A stretch of DNA of 11,509 bases from JBCDIQ01 sp039024295 (GTDB lineage: Bacteria > Bacteroidota > Bacteroidia > J057): contig JBCDIQ010000171.1 in the NCBI GenBank assembly GCA_039024295.1, forward strand, positions 1 to 11,509, given 5' to 3'. A program made the translations under genes and the position numbers. Of the stretch, positions 7,530-11,509 are shown piece after piece (positions within the stretch are counted from its first letter, which is position 1; each line of letters opens with the position of its first letter). Under the pieces are notes generated by a model. It made no database searches. It was not told where the DNA came from and saw only the letters and a list, made by a program, of their open reading frames with translations.

Positions 7530-8441
7530 CTAGTTGGGAATCCGAAATGTGTAGGTTTTACCAGGGGCAATGGCGAATGCGTAATCCGGGCTGTCAATCC
7601 AGGGATTGTACACCTTGAGTAGTCGGTAACTGATGCCCTGTTCCTTCGCAAATGCAGGTAAAGAAGCAAGAGACTTGGTCACTTCTACCTCGCGAAATTC
7701 CCAAGGCTGATACTTGTCTTGGTTGGGAATGAAAAACCCGTACTGCTGCGGATTAGAAAGAATCACTTTAAACGCCAGAATCCGAAATACATAACGGCTG
7801 GTTTCCGGATTCAGGTACAGGTCATAGTAATTATTGGATTTTTGCTTGCTCAGGGCAGTTGCTATGCCAGAGCTTCCCCGGTTGTAGGCAGCGGCTGTAA
7901 GGGTCCAGTTGCCAAATTTGTTGTAGGCATTTTTGAAGTACACGCAAGCGGCCTTTGCTGCTGCTGCCGGATCACGGCGCATGTCTACATTTCGGGAGAC
8001 TTCCAGGCCATACTCTCCGGCTGTGCGCCGCATAAACTGCCACATGCCCATGGCACCTGCAGGAGATCTGGCAAAATTACTCAGGTCACTTTCTGCTACA
8101 GCCAAATAGAAGAAATCAGTTGGGATGCCTTTTTTTCGGAGCACTTCCTGGATGAAGGGCTGCCAGCGATACGCTTTTTTGATCAGTTGCACGGTGCTGG
8201 CATGTCGATAGGAATTGACCAACAGCTCCCGTTCCAGCCTTTCCCGAACATCCTTTTTATCCAGGGGAACCCGTTCTCCTGCAAAGGTCAAATACTCCGG
8301 GATAGGAACGGAGGTAATCTTTTGTAAAGACCTTTCAGGTTTTGGTTCCTTTGGTAGGTTTTGTGATTGAGAACTTTGTTGACACGTATTGAGCAGGATA
8401 ACCGATAGTAACAGCAGGTAAAGCAGGTACCTCATTTTCAT
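7530..8441 (-). CDS. Lytic transglycosylase lipoprotein, MltD-like (SLT domain, GH23 type)
   Basis: The 303-residue product has a lipoprotein signal (hydrophobic residues 5-19, Cys20), followed by a Ser/Gln/Pro-rich linker, placing it on the periplasmic side of the inner or outer membrane. Residues about 95-225 form the soluble-lytic-transglycosylase fold. AVAESDLSNFA (114-124) carries the catalytic Glu117, SPAGAMGMWQFM is at 126-137 and TAAAYNRGS at 182-190. The enzyme cleaves the MurNAc-GlcNAc bond of peptidoglycan, leaving 1,6-anhydro-MurNAc ends. The C-terminal part (about 250-303, ending PGKTYTFRIP) looks like a single degenerate LysM-type cell-wall-binding module; E. coli MltD is longer and carries clear LysM repeats. 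A second ATG, at 8435, is equally possible as a start. The gene is divergent from eno across a 194-bp gap. Confidence 0.92.
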   Translation of the reverse strand: MKMRYLLYLLLLSVILLNTCQQSSQSQNLPKEPKPERSLQKITSVPIPEYLTFAGERVPLDKKDVRERLERELLVNSYRHASTVQLIKKAYRWQPFIQEVLRKKGIPTDFFYLAVAESDLSNFARSPAGAMGMWQFMRRTAGEYGLEVSRNVDMRRDPAAAAKAACVYFKNAYNKFGNWTLTAAAYNRGSSGIATALSKQKSNNYYDLYLNPETSRYVFRILAFKVILSNPQQYGFFIPNQDKYQPWEFREVEVTKSLASLPAFAKEQGISYRLLKVYNPWIDSPDYAFAIAPGKTYTFRIPN

Positions 8442-8635
8442 AGGTAAAAGTCTTAGCGTAGGTGCAGGTTAGTGTTTTCCAGCGTGCTGGCTGGATCATA
8501 CAAGCATGGAATGGCCGGAATTGCTTCCGTTTTCATTTTCATATCAGTATAGTCCAATCGAAGTTACGCATTTTCCATTCAAAACCGTATGTTCGCACCA
8601 TCAATTACAGCTGTCTTAATAAAAACTACAGACAC

Positions 8636-9919
8636 ATGAGCTACATCGCAGAAATTCAAGCCCGGGAAATCCTTGATTCTCGTGGAAATCCAACCGTTGA
8701 GGTAGAAGTTACTACTTTGGAAGGGGTAACCGGTCGGGCTGCCGTCCCTTCAGGTGCCAGTACAGGTATGCATGAAGCTGTTGAACTCAGAGATGGAGAT
8801 GAGCGCTACGGAGGAAAGGGAGTAGAACAGGCCGTAAACAACGTAAATGAAATCATTGCCCCTGAATTAGAAGGGGAGTTTGTCTTTAATCAAGCGGGTA
8901 TAGATCAGTTTTTGGTTGAACTCGATGGAAGCCCGAATAAAGGAAAACTGGGTGCGAATGCCATCTTAGGCGTATCGCTGGCCGCTGCACGGGCTGCAGC
9001 TCTTTCCGCTGAAATGCCACTTTACAGGTATATCGGCGGGGTTAACTCTCGGTATTTGCCCGTACCGCTAATGAATATTTTGAACGGAGGTAGTCATGCG
9101 GATAACTCTGTGGACATCCAAGAGTTTATGATCATGCCAGTGAAAGCCGATACCTTTCGTGAGGCATTGCGGATGGGTGCAGAAACTTTTCATGCCTTGA
9201 AAAGCGTGCTTAAAAGCAAAGGCCTTAGCACCAATGTGGGTGATGAAGGAGGATTTGCGCCGAATTTCAAATCCAACGAGGAAGCGGTGCAGACTGTTCT
9301 GCAAGCCATTGAAAAGGCAGGCTATACCCCAGGAGAAGAAATCTTCATCGCGCTGGATGCCGCTAGCTCTGAATTTTTTGACAAAGAAAAAGAGCGTTAC
9401 GTATTCAAGCATTCCACAGGGGATGAACTCACCTCTGAGGAAATGGTGGGCTATTGGGCCGACTGGTGCAGCAAATATCCCATTGTCTCCATTGAAGACG
9501 GATTGGATGAAAATGACTGGGGCGGTTGGAAAACCCTGACGGATACCTTGGGAGACAAGGTGCAGTTGGTAGGGGATGACCTATTTGTGACAAATGTAGA
9601 CTTCCTTTCCAGAGGAATTAGCGAAGGAGTCGGAAACTCCATTTTGGTGAAAGTAAACCAGATTGGCTCCCTAACTGAGACGATTGAAGCTGTGCAGATG
9701 GCTACTCGCCACCAGTACACCAATATCATTTCCCACCGTAGCGGTGAAACTGAGGACACCACCATTGCAGACCTCGCAGTAGCGATGAACTCTGGCCAGA
9801 TTAAAACCGGTTCTGCTTCCAGAAGTGACAGGATTGCGAAATACAACCAGTTACTACGCATCGAGGAGGAATTAGGTGATACAGCTGTGTATGCTGGAGC
9901 CATTTTCCCTTACGTGTAA
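8636..9919 (+). CDS. eno: Enolase (phosphopyruvate hydratase)
   Basis: The product has 427 residues, the normal length for bacterial enolase. It converts 2-phosphoglycerate to phosphoenolpyruvate in glycolysis and is cytoplasmic. The start is the ATG at 8636, because MSYIAEIQAREILDSRGNPT is the family N-terminus. The frame is open 58 codons further upstream, but that part does not resemble enolase. Active-site residues are all present: the mobile loop GASTGMHEAVELRDGD (40-55), His154, Glu204 in VGDEGGFAPN, metal ligands Asp241, Glu287 (SIEDGL) and Asp314 (VGDDLF), base Lys339 (VKVNQIG), SHRSGETEDT (366-375) and Lys390. No clear consensus promoter is visible upstream; TATGTTCG (8588-8595) is one mismatch from a -7 box but lacks a -33 partner. 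The gene is monocistronic, closed by the terminator at 9945-9980. Confidence 0.98.
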   Translation: MSYIAEIQAREILDSRGNPTVEVEVTTLEGVTGRAAVPSGASTGMHEAVELRDGDERYGGKGVEQAVNNVNEIIAPELEGEFVFNQAGIDQFLVELDGSPNKGKLGANAILGVSLAAARAAALSAEMPLYRYIGGVNSRYLPVPLMNILNGGSHADNSVDIQEFMIMPVKADTFREALRMGAETFHALKSVLKSKGLSTNVGDEGGFAPNFKSNEEAVQTVLQAIEKAGYTPGEEIFIALDAASSEFFDKEKERYVFKHSTGDELTSEEMVGYWADWCSKYPIVSIEDGLDENDWGGWKTLTDTLGDKVQLVGDDLFVTNVDFLSRGISEGVGNSILVKVNQIGSLTETIEAVQMATRHQYTNIISHRSGETEDTTIADLAVAMNSGQIKTGSASRSDRIAKYNQLLRIEEELGDTAVYAGAIFPYV

Positions 9920-9944
9920 CTCATACCTTTTCTTACCAAGACAT

Positions 9945-9980
9945 AAACGGGCAGGTTGTTTTTACACCTGTCCGTTTTTT
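9945..9980 (+). terminator. Strong intrinsic terminator of eno
   Basis: The left arm AAACGGGCAGGT (9945-9956) pairs over 12 bp with ACCTGTCCGTTT (9966-9977), with one G-T pair. The loop is 9 bases and the run of Ts ends at 9980. It starts 25 nt after the eno stop codon. Confidence 0.92.
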
Positions 9981-10087
9981 ATTGTGGAAGCCATTATTTT
10001 GCCTGGTAAAAAAATTATTGGGCTTCGAATAATCAGCAGGGTCGATTGAATATCTAACAATGCCCTATCCACATGAACTGAAATACA

Positions 10088-10154
10088 GAAACAAACATAA
10101 TTAATATATTACAAGTGAATAAATATTTATTTTGATTATTGTTATGTTTGTTTC
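10088..10154. repeat. Perfect 13-bp inverted repeat directly before the PKD gene start codon
   Basis: GAAACAAACATAA (10088-10100) and its exact reverse complement TTATGTTTGTTTC (10142-10154) are separated by 41 bp of AT-rich sequence. The right arm ends at the base before the ATG at 10155. Inside the spacer is a perfect 14-bp palindrome, AATAAATATTTATT (10118-10131). The arms could be operator half-sites or an RNA stem that hides the start codon. The right arm also contains TATGTTTG (10143-10150), an exact -7 consensus match, but without a correctly spaced -33 element. The rest of the gap from 9981 to 10087 holds nothing I recognise. Confidence 0.8.
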
Positions 10155-11509
10155 ATGAAAACAAATAGGCCAAATTACGTCGTTGTAATATTGTCGTGTA
10201 TGCTTTTGTGTTGGAGCAGCTTCCTTCAGGCCCAGTTGGATTTCACGGCAGATGTAGTAAAGGGATGTGCACCATTGGTGGTAAGTTTCTCCTCCACTGC
10301 TCCCGGTGCTATTTCATGGAGTTGGAACCTGGGAAATGGAAGCTCTTCTCTTGCCCAGCCAAGCATCCTGTACAACACTCCTGGAATTTATGACGTGACC
10401 CTCGTGGTAACCTATGCAGATGGGAGCCAGGACACCTTGAGAAAATCCCAGTTTATAGAGGTCTATGCCATTCCTACCGCTGATTTTGTTGCCAGTCAGC
10501 TAACCGTGTGTAAAGGAGATTCCCTACAATTTACCAGCACCTCTGCCGGAGGAAGCTCAAGCATTGTTTCCTGGTTATGGGACTTGGGAAATGGAGATAT
10601 CTCTACTTTATCGAATCCCAGGCAGGCATACAATGCCCCTGGAATATACCCGGTTTCTCTTTCCGTAACTGATGCCAACGGCTGCCAGGATGCTCGTACA
10701 CGAACTTCCTACATTAACGTGGAGGCACCTAACCCAGCTTTTACCGCTGATACCACCCTTGCGTGTGGCCCTCCCCTTTCTACCCAGTTTACGCCACTAC
10801 AGGTGTCTGGAACCCATTTTTGGGATTTCGGAGATGGAACTACTTCTACTCAGGCAAGCCCTACCCATGTTTACCAACAAACAGGAAATATGTCTGTGAT
10901 GCACGTGGTAATAGATGCGAATGGATGTACAGACAGCATGGTTATGCCTAACTTCGTGAATATTGGGGTAAATACCCTAAGCCTTTCTGCAAGCGACAGC
11001 GTTATATGTTTGGGAGATTCTATGTTCTTCAATACCAACGCCAACTTCAATGGCACCATTTTATGGGATTTGGGTGACAGCACCTACTCAACACTGCTGA
11101 ATCCAGCCCACTTATATACCCAGCCAGGTACCTACTATATTACCGGGACCATTTCAGACGTGAGTGGGTGTATCATTACCCAAAATTTTACCGTAGAAGT
11201 TTTTCAATATCCTAAGGTAGATTTTGGGGTTCTTGATACCACACTCGGATGCGATACCCCATTTGTTGTTGATTTAGTAGCTCATAACCCAGGAATTCCA
11301 GGTCCATTCACTTATGAATGGAAAATTGAAAAGACCCGAATTATAACCACCAACCCTGTGGTTCGGCATGTCTTACCCAATTTTGGGTATAACAGTGTGG
11401 TGTTAAAAATAGTAGCGCCTGGTGGGTGTACTCGGGATAAAGGGAAAGCGAGGTACTTAAAGGTTATCCCGAATGAACTGGGCTTTACCGCAAATGGGTT
11501 TGGGGGCTG
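10155..11509 (+). CDS. Secreted multi-PKD-domain surface protein (3' end beyond the window)
   Basis: The frame is open from the ATG at 10155 to the right edge (451 complete codons). A signal peptide occupies residues 1-26 (hydrophobic 8-24, cleavage near LQA-QLDF). Then come consecutive PKD-type Ig-like domains, at about 27-104, 107-190, 193-270 and 272-350, and a more divergent fifth at about 354-437, with a sixth perhaps starting. The core signature WxFGDG-like appears as WNLGNG (57), WDLGNG (142), WDFGDG (223) and WDLGDS (304), each followed about 15-20 residues later by a Y-x2/3-PG-x-Y-like turn (degenerate in the third). Domains 2-5 each have one Cys near the start and one near the end. 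PKD proteins of this phylum are usually exported, often through type IX secretion with a C-terminal sorting domain, and act in adhesion, gliding or polymer binding. That C-terminus is outside the window, so the specific role and the secretion route are unknown. Confidence 0.9.
   Translation, partial: MKTNRPNYVVVILSCMLLCWSSFLQAQLDFTADVVKGCAPLVVSFSSTAPGAISWSWNLGNGSSSLAQPSILYNTPGIYDVTLVVTYADGSQDTLRKSQFIEVYAIPTADFVASQLTVCKGDSLQFTSTSAGGSSSIVSWLWDLGNGDISTLSNPRQAYNAPGIYPVSLSVTDANGCQDARTRTSYINVEAPNPAFTADTTLACGPPLSTQFTPLQVSGTHFWDFGDGTTSTQASPTHVYQQTGNMSVMHVVIDANGCTDSMVMPNFVNIGVNTLSLSASDSVICLGDSMFFNTNANFNGTILWDLGDSTYSTLLNPAHLYTQPGTYYITGTISDVSGCIITQNFTVEVFQYPKVDFGVLDTTLGCDTPFVVDLVAHNPGIPGPFTYEWKIEKTRIITTNPVVRHVLPNFGYNSVVLKIVAPGGCTRDKGKARYLKVIPNELGFTANGFGG

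Noticed and set aside
8462..8635. In-frame upstream extension of enolase by 58 codons
   Set aside because: The extension is not enolase-like, and the family N-terminus starts exactly at the ATG at 8636. The resulting 427 residues is the normal length.
10088..10154. Terminal inverted repeats of a tiny mobile element
   Set aside because: I see no flanking target-site duplication and no second copy in the window, so a mobile-element call is not supported; kept only as an inverted repeat.
10196..10951. Short alternative frames within the PKD gene
   Set aside because: The frame starting at 10155 is open to the window edge and encodes a signal peptide and clear PKD repeats. The others encode no pattern.

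Overview
This window looks like chromosomal DNA of a member of the Bacteroidota, probably a Saprospiria-like marine or aquatic lineage. Class-level placement is an inference; no 16S gene is present. The clues are: a secreted multi-PKD-domain protein; secreted or lipid-anchored proteins with signal peptides ending in GQ, AQ or TAQ-type sites; absence of clear Shine-Dalgarno sequences; and promoter-like sites of the Bacteroidota type (TTTG / TAnnTTTG). I see no tRNA, rRNA, CRISPR array, insertion sequence or phage gene.

Layout from left to right. (1) On the minus strand, 1-1191 is a di-heme cytochrome c peroxidase/MauG-type lipoprotein that runs off the left edge. (2) Also minus, a secreted TPR-repeat protein (1454-3079) lies behind a GNAT acetyltransferase (3122-3577). 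(3) On the plus strand, divergent from the GNAT gene, is a small secreted beta-helix-like protein of unknown function with a strong terminator, followed by an MFS efflux transporter of the TetA/DHA1 type. (4) The transporter converges on, and overlaps by 11 bp, an asd-plsC pair on the minus strand (aspartate-semialdehyde dehydrogenase, then a lysophospholipid acyltransferase 5 bp downstream). (5) A lytic transglycosylase lipoprotein (minus) is divergent from enolase (plus), which ends in a textbook intrinsic terminator. (6) After an AT-rich intergenic region with a perfect 13-bp inverted repeat touching the start codon, a PKD-repeat secreted protein begins and runs off the right edge.

Functionally this is mostly housekeeping and envelope biology: glycolysis (eno), the aspartate-family amino acid and diaminopimelate route (asd), phospholipid synthesis (plsC), peptidoglycan remodelling (lytic transglycosylase), periplasmic redox chemistry (peroxidase) and surface or adhesion-type proteins (PKD, beta-helix, TPR). 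Asd feeds diaminopimelate to peptidoglycan, so the asd-plsC and transglycosylase genes share an envelope theme, but nothing shows that they form one system. I did not find a convincing new multi-gene system. The most unexplained pieces are the inverted repeat in front of the PKD gene, the TPR protein that stops where related proteins would be expected to continue towards a CHAT domain, and the small beta-helix-like secreted protein.
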